DNA of 64,000 bases, from NCBI GenBank assembly GCA_016785015.1, contig JADHTJ010000002.1:1-64000 (forward strand), given 5' to 3'. Source of the stretch: Anaerolineales bacterium. Its GTDB lineage: Bacteria > Chloroflexota > Anaerolineae > Anaerolineales > UBA11858. Position numbers and translations under genes: made by a program. The notes under the pieces were generated by a model. The model was not told the DNA's origin and searched no databases. It worked only from the letters and a program-made list of their open reading frames with translations. The first letter of the stretch is position 1. Every line of letters starts with the position of its first letter. This document shows, in pieces, positions 52,399 through 61,535 of this stretch.

Positions 52399-53831
52399 CT
52401 GAAACCATTGATACCCTAGTCACGCACGCACATCTGTTTTCCATGCAAGGACAAGGAGTGGGCTATATCCACGATGGAGCGGTAGCTATCTATCAAGGGC
52501 GAATTGTCGCAATTGGGTCTACTTCTGATCTAGAGGCTCGTTTCCAAATCACTGAGACCATTGATGCCAGCGGCTGCGCTGTGCTGCCTGGCTTGATCGA
52601 TGCTCACATGCACACGCCCTGGGCGGTTGTGCGCGGCGTTGCCCAGGATGTCAGCAACTGGATGCAAATGGCATTGGCCCCTTACTCACGGCATATCACG
52701 CCAGAAGCCGCCTTGGCCGGAACCCGGCTCAATGTGTTGGAAGCCATCAAAGCGGGTACCACCACCACGGTAGATTTCGCCAAACCCAATCCCGGATGGG
52801 CTGAAGTATTTGAGGGGGCTGGTGTCCGTGCCCGGCTGACTCCCACCATCAATGCTATGCCGCCCGGTGGAATGGCTGGCTGGAAGGTTGGTGATATTTA
52901 TCCTTTGGATGATGATGTTGGTCAGGGAGATATTGATACAGCGATGGCCTTCGTCAGCGATTGGCATTGCGCAGCAGATGGACGCATCACCGTAATGTTG
53001 GGTCCACAGGCCCCAGACATGATCTCTGGCGATCAGCTTCTCCAAATTAAACGGCTGGCAGAACGTGAGGGATTGATGATCCACATGCATGTTGCCCAGG
53101 GCGACCGCGAGATCAACCAGATGATCAAGCGATTTGGGAAGCGCACGCCCCAGTATCTCGATGAGATCGGTTACCTAGATGATCAGTTGTTGGCTGTCCA
53201 CCTGACAGAGGCAACGGATGCAGAGACAGTTCTTATCGCTCATAGCGGTGCCAGAATGGCCCTTTGCTCTGGCAGTATTGGGATTATCGACGGCATTGTG
53301 CCGCCGGCGCGCGTCTTCCGAGAAGCGGGCGGTTTAGTAGGCCTGGGCTCTGATCAGGCTCCCGGCAACAACTGCAACAACATCTTCAATGAAATGAAGC
53401 TGACCGCCTTGTTCAACAAAATCAAAGCCCGTGACCCCGAGGTGATGCCCGCCTGGGAAGTGCTGCGCATGGCCACCATCGAAGGGGCACAGGCCATCGG
53501 GTTGGGAGACGAAATTGGATCGTTGGAAGCTGGCAAACAGGCAGACTTGATCCTGATAGATTTGAGCGCCCCCAACCTGACTCCCGCGATGGATACCCCC
53601 ATCCGAACGATTGTGCCCAATCTGGTCTATGCGGGCAGCGGCCATGAAGTCAAGACCGTTATGGTTGCTGGGCAGATCCTGATGCGCGATCGACAGGTGC
53701 TGACCATGGATGAAACTGTAGTTCAGGCTGAAGCCCAACGTCAGGCCGAAGCGGTATCTCTGAGAGTCGCCGCCGACCCGGTGCATAAAAAAATGGCCTT
53801 GCTTACTGCGATGGAAGCTGGCCAGTTGTAA
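52395..53831 (+). CDS. Amidohydrolase (SAH/cytosine deaminase-like)
   Basis: The 478-residue protein has the amidohydrolase metal motif VLPGLIDAHMHTPW (HXH), a later H in MIHMHVAQGD, AHSGARMALCSG and the final Asp in GLGSDQAPGNN. The end (GSLEAGKQADLILIDL) is typical of the ATZ/TRZ and adenosine/cytosine deaminase branch. The substrate cannot be told. The start overlaps the small membrane protein gene. Confidence 0.87.
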   Translation: MTETIDTLVTHAHLFSMQGQGVGYIHDGAVAIYQGRIVAIGSTSDLEARFQITETIDASGCAVLPGLIDAHMHTPWAVVRGVAQDVSNWMQMALAPYSRHITPEAALAGTRLNVLEAIKAGTTTTVDFAKPNPGWAEVFEGAGVRARLTPTINAMPPGGMAGWKVGDIYPLDDDVGQGDIDTAMAFVSDWHCAADGRITVMLGPQAPDMISGDQLLQIKRLAEREGLMIHMHVAQGDREINQMIKRFGKRTPQYLDEIGYLDDQLLAVHLTEATDAETVLIAHSGARMALCSGSIGIIDGIVPPARVFREAGGLVGLGSDQAPGNNCNNIFNEMKLTALFNKIKARDPEVMPAWEVLRMATIEGAQAIGLGDEIGSLEAGKQADLILIDLSAPNLTPAMDTPIRTIVPNLVYAGSGHEVKTVMVAGQILMRDRQVLTMDETVVQAEAQRQAEAVSLRVAADPVHKKMALLTAMEAGQL

Positions 53832-53834
53832 AAA

Positions 53835-53935
53835 ATGGAACGCGGAAAACGCTGATCAAATGGATTTTCGCAGATATTTTCTAATGCTTTTATCCACGAG
53901 AATCAGCCTTATCCGCGTCATCCGCGTTCTATTGT
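53835..53935. repeat. Quasi-palindrome GAACGCGGAAAACGCTGAT type
   Basis: GGAACGCGGAAAACGCTGATC..GGATTTTCGCAGAT is answered by GAATCAGCCTTATCCGCGTC and ATCCGCGTTC. It fills the gap between the amidohydrolase and the glutamine amidotransferase genes. Confidence 0.8.
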
Positions 53936-53951
53936 AATAGGAGAGACCATA

Positions 53952-54659
53952 ATGAAATTAGGCATCTTGAACGCTTTTCCATCAGAAGATTACATCATCG
54001 ATTGGCGAGATACGCCCTCCGATGCTTATATCCGGTTTTTGGAGCTCGCCAAGCCGAACTTCGAATATGTGGGCTATGATGTTGCTGATGGCAAGTTCCC
54101 AAATTCTGTTGATGCGTGCGATGCCTATCTCATTACCGGCAGCCCAAAAGGTGTCTATGATACCTACGAATGGATTGCTGAACTTGCGGATTTCATTCGC
54201 GATGCATATCATGCTGGGAAAAAGCTTGTCGGTATCTGCTTTGGGCATCAAATCCTGGCGCACGCGCTGGGCGGCCACAGCGAGAGATCGGAGAAGGGCT
54301 GGGGATTAGGGGCGCAAGCGTTTGATATCTATCAGCAGAAGGATTGGATGACCAAGGATCTGGAAAAGTGTTCTCTGCATTTTGTGCACCAAGATCAAGT
54401 GAAGCAACTGCCGCCCGAAGCGGAATTGCTTGGGGGCAATGAGTTCTGCCCAAATCTGTTCTTCGCCATCGAGGATCAGGTGCTGGGTGTTCAGGGGCAT
54501 CCTGAGTTCACCGCAGACATCATGCACCAAATTCTCGATGCTCGTAAGGAAATCTTTGGTCCCGGGCTTTGTGCTGCAGCAACGACGTCAATTGATATAG
54601 GTTCCCCCGATAATCAAATCCTGGCAAAATGGGTCGTAAACTTCCTCCTGACAAGTTGA
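53952..54659 (+). CDS. Class I glutamine amidotransferase (GATase1-like)
   Basis: The 235-residue protein has the Cys-nucleophile elbow KLVGIC96FGHQILAHALGG, DAYLITGSPKGVYD, and the His/Glu of the triad in VQGHPEF. It resembles stand-alone GMP-synthase-like amidotransferases, some of which hydrolyse gamma-glutamyl compounds. It ends six bases before the alpha/beta hydrolase. AGGAGA precedes the ATG. Confidence 0.88.
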   Translation: MKLGILNAFPSEDYIIDWRDTPSDAYIRFLELAKPNFEYVGYDVADGKFPNSVDACDAYLITGSPKGVYDTYEWIAELADFIRDAYHAGKKLVGICFGHQILAHALGGHSERSEKGWGLGAQAFDIYQQKDWMTKDLEKCSLHFVHQDQVKQLPPEAELLGGNEFCPNLFFAIEDQVLGVQGHPEFTADIMHQILDARKEIFGPGLCAAATTSIDIGSPDNQILAKWVVNFLLTS

Positions 54660-54664
54660 CACTA

Positions 54665-55558
54665 ATGACAGGCGATGATGAATCCCAAACAACGAAAACC
54701 ATTCAGTTGCAGGATGGCCGAAAGCTTGGATATGCCGAATATTGCGCACTGCATGGGCGTCCGCTATTGCACTTTCATGGGTGGCCTGGATCGCGCTTAG
54801 AAGCCAGGCTTGTGGCTGAGCCCGCGGCGAGAGCGGGTGTGCGCTTAATCGGTGTTGATCGTCCGGGTATGGGACTTTCCGATTTCATGCCTGGGCGCAC
54901 GATCCTGGATTGGGTAGATGATGTCGTCGAATTGGTTGACGCCCTAGGGCAAGATCGTTTCGCGATTGAGGGCATATCATCAGGGGGCGTATACGCGATT
55001 GCCTGTGCTTACAAAATTCCCCATCGGCTGACAGCTTGCAGCATCATATCCGGGATGGGCCCATTCGAAGCAGGTCTTGAGGGGATGAAATTTAGAAATC
55101 GTTCCGCCTTGATTGTGGCAAAACATACTCCCTGGCTGCTGCGACCGCTCTTGTGGGGGATCATGGGCAGGTATCGACATGATCAATCGAAGATTAACGC
55201 TTTGCTTCTCAAGATGGATAGAGAATTGCCTGCTCCAGACAGAAAACTATTCCTGAACCCAGAAGTTAGGCAACATCTTGCTGCGGCGACGAAAGAAGCT
55301 TTCCGCCAGGGCACTCGGGGTTTAGCATATGATGGTAGATTGCTGACACAACCGTGGGGGTTTCGTCTTGGTGACATAACTTGTAACAACATTTATCTCT
55401 GGCATGGGGTTCTGGACGTTGATGTTCCTGTTTCGATGGCTCGTTTTGTTGCGGATGCGATTCCAGATTGTAGAGCTAGATTTTTTCCGCAGGATGGGCA
55501 TATTTCAGTACCGTATACTTATCCCGAAGAGATTTGGGCTACGATGGATTTCTGCTAA
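54665..55558 (+). CDS. Alpha/beta hydrolase
   Basis: The 297-residue protein has the oxyanion strand LLHFHGWPGSR, the nucleophile elbow AIEGISSGGVYAIA (Ser of GISSGG), HGVLDVDVP and the His near the end in PQDGHIS. The substrate cannot be predicted. It starts just after the amidotransferase stop, so both are probably on one mRNA. Confidence 0.87.
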   Translation: MTGDDESQTTKTIQLQDGRKLGYAEYCALHGRPLLHFHGWPGSRLEARLVAEPAARAGVRLIGVDRPGMGLSDFMPGRTILDWVDDVVELVDALGQDRFAIEGISSGGVYAIACAYKIPHRLTACSIISGMGPFEAGLEGMKFRNRSALIVAKHTPWLLRPLLWGIMGRYRHDQSKINALLLKMDRELPAPDRKLFLNPEVRQHLAAATKEAFRQGTRGLAYDGRLLTQPWGFRLGDITCNNIYLWHGVLDVDVPVSMARFVADAIPDCRARFFPQDGHISVPYTYPEEIWATMDFC

Positions 55559-55609
55559 GAACTTTGCGTTTGTTATAATGAACTCGAAAAAAATACCTTC
55601 GAGTTGATT

Positions 55610-56998
55610 ATGCAAATCATCGTTTACGCCGTATCCCTGTGGCTGGGTCTATATTTATTAGCCCGCGACCCTTCTAACCCTCGCTTAAGAAACTCAGGTT
55701 TGGGATTGATCAGCTACGCCCTTGCGTTGGCCTTTGACCTTGCTGCATCCTATGCCCCCAATCCGACTAGCGTAATTCTGCTGAACCGTTTACATTGGGG
55801 TATCTTGTTCTTCCCACCCATTTTCTGGACAGGGGCAGTCATCCATCTGCACCCCGAGATTGCCCCCAATCGCACCAAGCTGCAAAAAATATGGCGATGG
55901 GGCATCTTTCCGTTGGGGTGTGTCGCATTTCTACTTGTTATCATTACAAACACATTTTGGTCTCCGGAAACTGGCCATTTTCTACCCTGGGGGTACGGGT
56001 TATTCGCACTAACGAATTTGTTTCCTTTGATTGCCACAGTTTGTTTGATTCGATTTGTACGCAAGGAACTCCAACCTCGACAGGCAACTGGCGCTTTGAT
56101 CGCGGCGACATTGTTCTTCACGTTAGGGGCTGGGTTGATCACCCTACAGTTGGGCTGGTTGCCACATTTATGGATTGTAATTGCCATTGGGCTGGATTTG
56201 GAATTATTGGGCTTAGCGATTGTATGGTTCGATGCTTATAACGAAGGGGAAGCGCTGCTGCCAGATTTTTTGCGCTCTTTAGTGATTTCTACACTAGCGG
56301 CGCTCATTTTTGCAGGTCAGGTCGCCGTTGTGATTGCCCTTCAAACAGGGATGACGTTGCCTATGGTGCTCCTGCTGTTGACTAGCATTGCCGCGGCACT
56401 GGCGGTAACCACATTTTCTACCTTCGTTCAGGGGGGGATTGATCGGTTTGTGTTTAAACGTAATCCGAGGGTCCGGGAATCGCGTTCTGATTTACGCGCA
56501 GCCGCCATTGCCGCTCCGCGCGTTGATCAAACTCTCAAGCTCGATGAGTTGAGCGAGGACGAATTCGCCAGGCTCACCCGCCGAGCGTTGAGCCACTTCA
56601 GCGATTTGCCGCGCCTGGCCGCCAGCCCGCTAACCCGTCTTCCCATCATAAGCGCGCGTTTGCGATCTCGCTCGGCGCAGGACAACACCCTGGAGAGAGC
56701 TGCCGAACTAAAAACAGTCCTAACTGAATCGATATCGCGGCTCAAGCCCCAAGTGCAGGAAACCTTTGGTACCACTGATGAATGGCGTTTCTATAATGCG
56801 TTGTATTTCCCATATATAGCAGGCTTACGCCCCTACAGCCGTCGAGGGTTTCAAGAGAATTTAGATGAAAATTTAAGTGACGCGCTGAGATGGTTCCAGG
56901 CCACAGTTCCTGAGCGAACTTTATACAACTGGCAAAACGCGGCATCAAAGTTGGTTGCTCAAGATTTGCGCGAGCGAAGTATCCCAGAAAAGAATTAG
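55610..56998 (+). CDS. Unknown protein with seven-plus membrane helices and a soluble C-terminus
   Basis: The 462-residue protein has about seven or eight membrane helices to residue 275, spaced like the 7TM N-terminal modules of histidine kinases (SYALALAFDLAASY, NRLHWGILFFPPIFW). The C-terminal 180 residues are helical and charged, with no kinase or cyclase motif, and start near FKRNPRVRESRSDLRAAA. I do not recognise it. TATAAT at 55574 is a possible promoter. ATG 55610 is preferred over TTG 55604. Confidence 0.65.
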   Translation: MQIIVYAVSLWLGLYLLARDPSNPRLRNSGLGLISYALALAFDLAASYAPNPTSVILLNRLHWGILFFPPIFWTGAVIHLHPEIAPNRTKLQKIWRWGIFPLGCVAFLLVIITNTFWSPETGHFLPWGYGLFALTNLFPLIATVCLIRFVRKELQPRQATGALIAATLFFTLGAGLITLQLGWLPHLWIVIAIGLDLELLGLAIVWFDAYNEGEALLPDFLRSLVISTLAALIFAGQVAVVIALQTGMTLPMVLLLLTSIAAALAVTTFSTFVQGGIDRFVFKRNPRVRESRSDLRAAAIAAPRVDQTLKLDELSEDEFARLTRRALSHFSDLPRLAASPLTRLPIISARLRSRSAQDNTLERAAELKTVLTESISRLKPQVQETFGTTDEWRFYNALYFPYIAGLRPYSRRGFQENLDENLSDALRWFQATVPERTLYNWQNAASKLVAQDLRERSIPEKN

Positions 56999-57001
56999 AT
57001 T

Positions 57002-57113
57002 CAATTTAACCACAGAGACACGGAGAACTCAGAGAATTTCATAAATGCGAGATGCAAGGGATAGTGTCTCTCTTTTGAATAGCACTCTGTGCACTCTATG
57101 GCTCCGTGTTTTT
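57002..57113. repeat. Quasi-palindrome CACAGAGACACGGAGA type
   Basis: AACCACAGAGACACGGAGAACTCAGAG is answered by CACTCTGTGCACTCTATGGC and TCCGTGTTTTTAA. It is in the gap before the small membrane protein, which also holds three GGCAGTA words around 57133-57172. Confidence 0.75.
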
Positions 57114-57222
57114 AATCTTGAGTCGTGAATCTGGCAGTAAATGGCAGTACTTTTCGTGGACTTGGCAGTAGAAAATATGGAAAATAGGGGCAAATTCAAA
57201 CTTATTTCAAAGGAGTTTCCAA

Positions 57223-57657
57223 ATGTCTACCCCATCACCAAGTACCACTTTCCTGAATACTGCTTCATCTGAATCAGGCTTGTTGCGCAAAGCGCTGTTG
57301 GGCAACAGTATTTTCTCTACCATAAGCGGATTACTGTTTGTCTTCGCTGCCACCCCCATCGCTGCATTTCTTGGGCTGTCTTCCCCGCTTGTCTTACGGA
57401 TTGTTGGAGCAGGATTGTTGTTCTTTGCGTTCGTTGTTTATAAAACTGCCACTTTCAAACCGGTTAATTTACAGGTTGCCATGGGAATCGTTTTCGGCGA
57501 CCTTCTCTGGGTTATAGGCAGTGTTGTGTTGATCTTCACCAGCCTGGTGGCATTTACAGCAGCCGGTAAATGGGCTATTGCCATCGTTGCCGACATTGTG
57601 CTGGCATTTGCTATCGTCCAGTATCTGGGCATTCAAAAAGCGCGATCCGCAAAATAA
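57223..57657 (+). CDS. Unknown four-helix membrane protein
   Basis: The 144-residue protein has four membrane helices (about 25-50, 55-72, 80-103 and 110-132) after a Ser/Thr-rich start. I cannot name the family. AAAGGAG precedes the ATG. It is a single gene that ends at a clear terminator. Confidence 0.68.
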   Translation: MSTPSPSTTFLNTASSESGLLRKALLGNSIFSTISGLLFVFAATPIAAFLGLSSPLVLRIVGAGLLFFAFVVYKTATFKPVNLQVAMGIVFGDLLWVIGSVVLIFTSLVAFTAAGKWAIAIVADIVLAFAIVQYLGIQKARSAK

Positions 57658-57672
57658 CTAACTCATAGATGA

Positions 57673-57713
57673 AGTGACCGTCATGGTGCGTACTTGATGG
57701 TCACTTTTGTTTT
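57673..57713 (+). terminator. Rho-independent terminator
   Basis: AAGTGACCGTCA pairs with TGATGGTCACTT around an 11-base loop and leads into TTTTGTTTT. Confidence 0.8.
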
Positions 57714-57836
57714 AAGCTTCTAAGTCCTGTTTTCTTGATCTGGCGCAACTCGTGTGCAATGGGCTATAATTGGTTCATTAGTACTTTCGGGTCATAACCC
57801 GACAATAATAAAGATAGACATCTGAGTAAACAGTGT

Positions 57837-58457
57837 ATGACTGATCAATACTTCTATCCGAACATCTGGGGACGCAGCATTCTGACTTCCGCCAAAGATA
57901 TCCTTGGGGATAATGGCATCAATGCTTTGCTAAATCTTATAGGTCTGTCCGAATATATTGGCAATCTCCCCTCAGATGATATCAAGAAAGCTTTTCCTTT
58001 TACGCATGTGGCCAGCTTGCAGCAAGGCCTTTATGATATGTACGGTTCAAAGGGAGCCAGGGTATTTGCCATAAGAGGCGGGGAAGAAACTTTCCAACAC
58101 AGCCTTTCAAAATACGACAAAGTACAAAAAGCAGGACTGGCGGCGATGAGCCTGGGTTCAACAGAAGTGCGCGTCAAAGCGGGATTAGTTTTCTTTTCCA
58201 AGTTCTTCAATGCGGTTAGTGATCAGGTTGTCAGTATCAGTGAGGATGATAAGAATTGGTATTGGGTCATTGAACACTGCCCCATGTGCTGGGAGCGAAC
58301 AGCCGATGAGCCCATCTGTCACCTGGGTGTGGGTGTGTTAAACGCGGCGTCCCAATGGGCTACGGGGGGAAAGAAATTCCGCATTCAGGAAACTAGTTGT
58401 CATGCCATGGGTGACGAAGACTGCGTCTACACCATCTCAAAACAATTTATAGATTGA
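57837..58457 (+). CDS. V4R (4-vinyl reductase) domain protein, stand-alone
   Basis: The 206-residue protein has a Cys-rich pattern HCPMCWERTADEPICHLGVG ... FRIQETSCHAMGDEDCVYTI, typical of V4R/XylR-N domains that bind small hydrophobic ligands with a possible metal site. No DNA-binding or photosynthesis gene is beside it. It has no Shine-Dalgarno sequence. It may act as a ligand sensor or chaperone; the ligand is unknown. Confidence 0.8.
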   Translation: MTDQYFYPNIWGRSILTSAKDILGDNGINALLNLIGLSEYIGNLPSDDIKKAFPFTHVASLQQGLYDMYGSKGARVFAIRGGEETFQHSLSKYDKVQKAGLAAMSLGSTEVRVKAGLVFFSKFFNAVSDQVVSISEDDKNWYWVIEHCPMCWERTADEPICHLGVGVLNAASQWATGGKKFRIQETSCHAMGDEDCVYTISKQFID

Positions 58458-58481
58458 GTGAATAGTGAATGTTCAAATAGA

Positions 58482-58508
58482 GAGCCTGTGAATGCAGGCT
58501 CTTTTTGA
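58482..58508 (+). terminator. Rho-independent terminator after the V4R gene
   Basis: AGAGCCTG pairs with CAGGCTCT across TGAATG and is followed by TTTTTG. Confidence 0.82.
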
Positions 58509-58753
58509 TTTAACCTCGACCTGGATGGCGCTTCCTGAATAGCGATCTATCTCGAAATCATGATCAATAATACGCTTGTAGTACTGAGCACCATCAATGG
58601 CAATGAAATTCTATCCGCTGAAACAGCGATAAATTGGCACCATTCACGATTTATTTCCAGTAATTGACGAGAAAAAATCTCCAGCACCCCCTGTACGCAA
58701 TCTTTGAAAATAAGCAGCATCCCATAATTCGGGGGCTGGACGAAACAAAAAGT

Positions 58754-58804
58754 TATCCCACAGATATCCCACATTATCCCACACGTTTCCCACAAGTATT
58801 CCAC
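58754..58804. repeat. Iteron-like array of TCCCACA at 10-11-base spacing
   Basis: TCCCACA starts at 58756, 58767, 58777 and 58788, with a fifth degenerate copy (TTCCAC) at about 58799. Each is preceded by an AT-rich triplet (TTA/ATA/TTA/GTT). The region 58509-58928 around it has no gene I trust; an open frame on the minus strand at 58547-58861 is low-complexity and crosses the array. Confidence 0.65.
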
Positions 58805-58835
58805 GCCCTTATCCTGATGAAACTGGGGTGTTGTA

Positions 58836-58923
58836 CACGGATTGCACGGAATGCGCAGCACGCCGTTGGCGACACGGAGTTTCTATAGTTTTTTCCGTGT
58901 ACATCCGTGTCGTCCGTGTACAA
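58836..58923. repeat. Quasi-palindrome GTACACGGATTGCACGGA type
   Basis: TGTACACGGATTGCACGGAATG is answered by TTCCGTGTACATCCGTGTCG and TCCGTGTAC. It is the same family as the flanks of the MITE at 42123. Confidence 0.78.
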
Positions 58924-58928
58924 AAATA

Positions 58929-58954
58929 AAGTCATATGACCCGGCATATGACTT
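58929..58954. promoter_or_regulatory. Palindromic operator candidate upstream of the LiaFSR-like operon
   Basis: AAGTCATATG and CATATGACTT are exact complements around ACCCGG; each half itself holds TCATATGA-like symmetry. It lies about 85 bases before the first gene of the two-component operon, a fair place for autoregulation by the NarL-type regulator. Confidence 0.5.
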
Positions 58955-59037
58955 CTGGGACTGTTCTGTATGACCTAAGATTGGATATTCTTATGGCGTT
59001 CATTCCAAACAAACATAGATCAAAAAGGAGATCGAAA

Positions 59038-59577
59038 ATGGAAAATAACAATCACGTAATTGAGAAGAAAGCCTTTCCCTTTGGCGGTATTTTGCTGGTT
59101 TTGGCCGGGTTCTTCATGCTCTTGCAGCAATTTACAGTCATCGAGCTCACCGGAAGCATATTCTTCGGAGCCCTGGCGCTGTTCTTCATTCTTTGGGGTG
59201 CGACAACCCGCAATATCGGATTATTGATCCCCGGTGGAATTCTCAGTGGCATGAGCCTGGGTGTGTTCCTGATCGAAGATAACACGGGCATCATTCCAGA
59301 ACACTTAGAAGGTACCACTTTCTTGCTCTCGCTGGCCTTGGGTTTTGCCCTGATCACCGTCTTGGGCTTGATCTTCACCAATGCGAAAGCCTGGTGGGCA
59401 TTGATAGTAGCCGGCATAATGTCCTTGGTTGCCGTTGGGGTGGCCATCGTTGAATCCCCTGGGTCCAGTGCCATAAAGCCAGTTGCCGAAGCTTTCTTCC
59501 GCTCACTGAATTACCTGTGGCCGGTAGCCCTGGTAGCCTTGGGTTTGTGGATTATCTTCAAAAAGAATGAGGAATAA
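59038..59577 (+). CDS. LiaF/DUF5668-like membrane protein of a two-component operon
   Basis: The 179-residue protein has about six hydrophobic segments, the first (FPFGGILLVLAGFFMLLQQF) resembling the LiaF/LiaI-type membrane region. It lies just before a histidine kinase and a response regulator, the LiaFSR order. In Bacilli LiaF inhibits LiaS until cell-wall stress occurs; a like role is inferred. AAAAAGGAG precedes ATG 59038, so 34 upstream codons are excluded. Confidence 0.7.
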   Translation: MENNNHVIEKKAFPFGGILLVLAGFFMLLQQFTVIELTGSIFFGALALFFILWGATTRNIGLLIPGGILSGMSLGVFLIEDNTGIIPEHLEGTTFLLSLALGFALITVLGLIFTNAKAWWALIVAGIMSLVAVGVAIVESPGSSAIKPVAEAFFRSLNYLWPVALVALGLWIIFKKNEE

Positions 59578-59687
59578 CCCAGTACTCAACAAACCCTTCA
59601 TCCCTACGGACTCTACTCAAACGAGTTCGTGGGGATTCTCTTTTAAGAATATTTGGAATATTTCGCGAAAGGTTGTACAATTTTCTT

Positions 59688-60875
59688 ATGACCTCCGATC
59701 ATACTTCACCCCCAGAAAGCAGATACATGCTCGCCATTGCCTACCTCACTATCCTTGGTGTAGCACTACTCGGTATGAGCTTTCTTGAAACTGGCGTTCA
59801 ACGGGGTTTCGCCTTAGGATTGTTGGTAGTTTTCGGTGTGCTTTTTGCTGTGAGCACGATATTCGAGGAAAACACATTGAGATTGCGGGGATATTTCTTT
59901 GTTCAAACCATCTTCGTTGCCATATTGGTGCTGCTCGAGCCCACCTCCGGCATTTTCCTGATGCTGTTCTTCATGCTCAGCGCACAGGCCATGTTGAGTT
60001 TCCCCAAGGGTGAAGGGTATATCTGGGTAGGAATCTTTTCGGTGGTTACGGCGATTATTCTGGTGTACACATTCTCCATTCGTGATGGATTCTTGATTCT
60101 GTTGCCCTATGCCACCGGATACTGGTTCTTTGCCGCATTTGCACGCGCCATGGCTTCTGCTGAGCAGTCTCGCAAGGAGAGCCAGGCTTTGCTCACGGAG
60201 CTGCAAGCTGCTCATCAGCAGTTACAGGATTATGCTGATCAGGTGGAAGAATTGGCCGTTGCGGAAGAGCGCAATCGCCTGGCTCGTGAAATGCACGATA
60301 CTTTGGGACATCGCCTGACAGTGGCTGCTGTACAATTGGAAGGAGCCCAGCGTTTGATCTCGGTCGATCCCGAACGAGCTGAAGAGATGGTTGGGACAGT
60401 GCGTGATCAGGTGCGGGATGCGCTTGGTGAACTGCGCAGCACCGTGGCGACGTTACGGGAACCGCTTCAGACAGATCTTTCTCTTGACAGCGCCTTGAAG
60501 AGATTGACTGCATCCTTTGAAGGAGCCACGGAACTTGATGTTACGTTGACTCTACCTAAAGAAGAATATTCTGTTCCCGAAGCTCACCGCCTGACGATCT
60601 ACCGCGCTGCCCAAGAAGCATTGACCAATGTTCAACGTCACGCGAGGGCACAGCATGTTTGGATGGAATTGGAGCACAGTGTTGAAAGCATCACTCTGAC
60701 TGTCAGCGATGATGGTGTTGGTGCCCCCAAGGAGTTCGACTCAGCCAGCTTTGGGCTGCGCGGACTCAGAGAGCGCGCCGCGCAGTTAGGTGGTGAAGTG
60801 CATTTCGACAACCAACCAGAAGGCGGGGCGCATTTGCAGGTAATCTTGCCGCTAGTTGAGGAAGCAGTATCCTAG
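59688..60875 (+). CDS. Sensor histidine kinase, NarL/LiaS/DesK type
   Basis: The 395-residue protein has five or six membrane helices to about residue 150 and a coiled coil at 155-190. The HisKA_3 motif EERNRLAREMH203DTLGHRL gives the phospho-accepting His. The ATPase part shows AAQEALTNVQRHARAQ (N-box), VSDDGVGAP (G1) and FGLRGLRERAAQLGGEV (G2). The start is uncertain: TTG 59673 and ATG 59688 are both in frame and a good Shine-Dalgarno sequence is lacking. The next gene's ATG follows its stop directly. Confidence 0.92.
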   Translation: MTSDHTSPPESRYMLAIAYLTILGVALLGMSFLETGVQRGFALGLLVVFGVLFAVSTIFEENTLRLRGYFFVQTIFVAILVLLEPTSGIFLMLFFMLSAQAMLSFPKGEGYIWVGIFSVVTAIILVYTFSIRDGFLILLPYATGYWFFAAFARAMASAEQSRKESQALLTELQAAHQQLQDYADQVEELAVAEERNRLAREMHDTLGHRLTVAAVQLEGAQRLISVDPERAEEMVGTVRDQVRDALGELRSTVATLREPLQTDLSLDSALKRLTASFEGATELDVTLTLPKEEYSVPEAHRLTIYRAAQEALTNVQRHARAQHVWMELEHSVESITLTVSDDGVGAPKEFDSASFGLRGLRERAAQLGGEVHFDNQPEGGAHLQVILPLVEEAVS

Positions 60876-61535
60876 ATGACAGAACCAATTCGCCTCTTGC
60901 TCGTAGATGATCAGCGCCTGATGCGCGACGGCCTGCGCACAATATTGGAATTAGAGGGAGATTTAAAGGTAGTCGGTGAGGCGGAAGACGGCCAGTCAGG
61001 GTTGAACGCTTTCGCAGAATTCAATCCTGACGTGGTACTCATGGACATCCGCATGCCGGGCATGGATGGTGTCGAGGCCACGCGCCGCATGATCGAGCGC
61101 TGTCCCGAGGCGCGGGTTATTATCCTGACCACCTTCGATGATGATGAATATATCTTTGAGGGGCTGCGGGCAGGAGCGTTGGGTTATCTACTGAAAGATG
61201 TTTCGGGTAGTGAACTGGCTGAGGCCATTCGAAAGGTAGCAGCCGGAGGCGCACTGATCGAGCCATCTGTTGCTCGCAAAGTCATCGCTGAGTTCGCCCG
61301 CCTGGAACCGGCGAAGCGTTCAGTCAATGTCGGGCTGCCTGAATCGCTTTCAGAGCGTGAAATTGAGATTTTGAAATTGCTAGCCCAGGGGCTGTCTAAT
61401 AAGGAAATTGCCAAACAACTTTTCTTAGCTGAGGGGACCGTCAAGAATTATGTCAGTAATGTACTGAGCAAATTGGGGGTCACCGACCGCACGCAGGCTG
61501 CTTTACGAGCGCGTGAGTTGGGACTTTTGAATTGA
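60876..61535 (+). CDS. NarL/LuxR-type response regulator
   Basis: The 219-residue protein has a receiver domain (RLLLVDDQRLMRDGL, phospho-acceptor VVLMD57IRMPGMDG, and LTTFDDDEYIFEGLRAGALGYLLKD) and a LuxR HTH (LSEREIEILKLLAQGLSNKEIAKQLFLAEGTVKNYVSNVLSKLGV). It pairs with the kinase just upstream (stop and ATG adjacent). Its own operon is a likely target through the palindrome at 58929. Confidence 0.95.
   Translation: MTEPIRLLLVDDQRLMRDGLRTILELEGDLKVVGEAEDGQSGLNAFAEFNPDVVLMDIRMPGMDGVEATRRMIERCPEARVIILTTFDDDEYIFEGLRAGALGYLLKDVSGSELAEAIRKVAAGGALIEPSVARKVIAEFARLEPAKRSVNVGLPESLSEREIEILKLLAQGLSNKEIAKQLFLAEGTVKNYVSNVLSKLGVTDRTQAALRARELGLLN

Noticed and set aside
58751..58804. Replication origin with DnaA boxes
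   Set aside because: The repeats are TTATCCCACA with an extra C, not TTATCCACA, and no dnaA or dnaN is near.
58547..58861. Minus-strand open frame of 104 codons
   Set aside because: It crosses the TCCCACA array, has no recognisable motif, and has no ribosome binding site.
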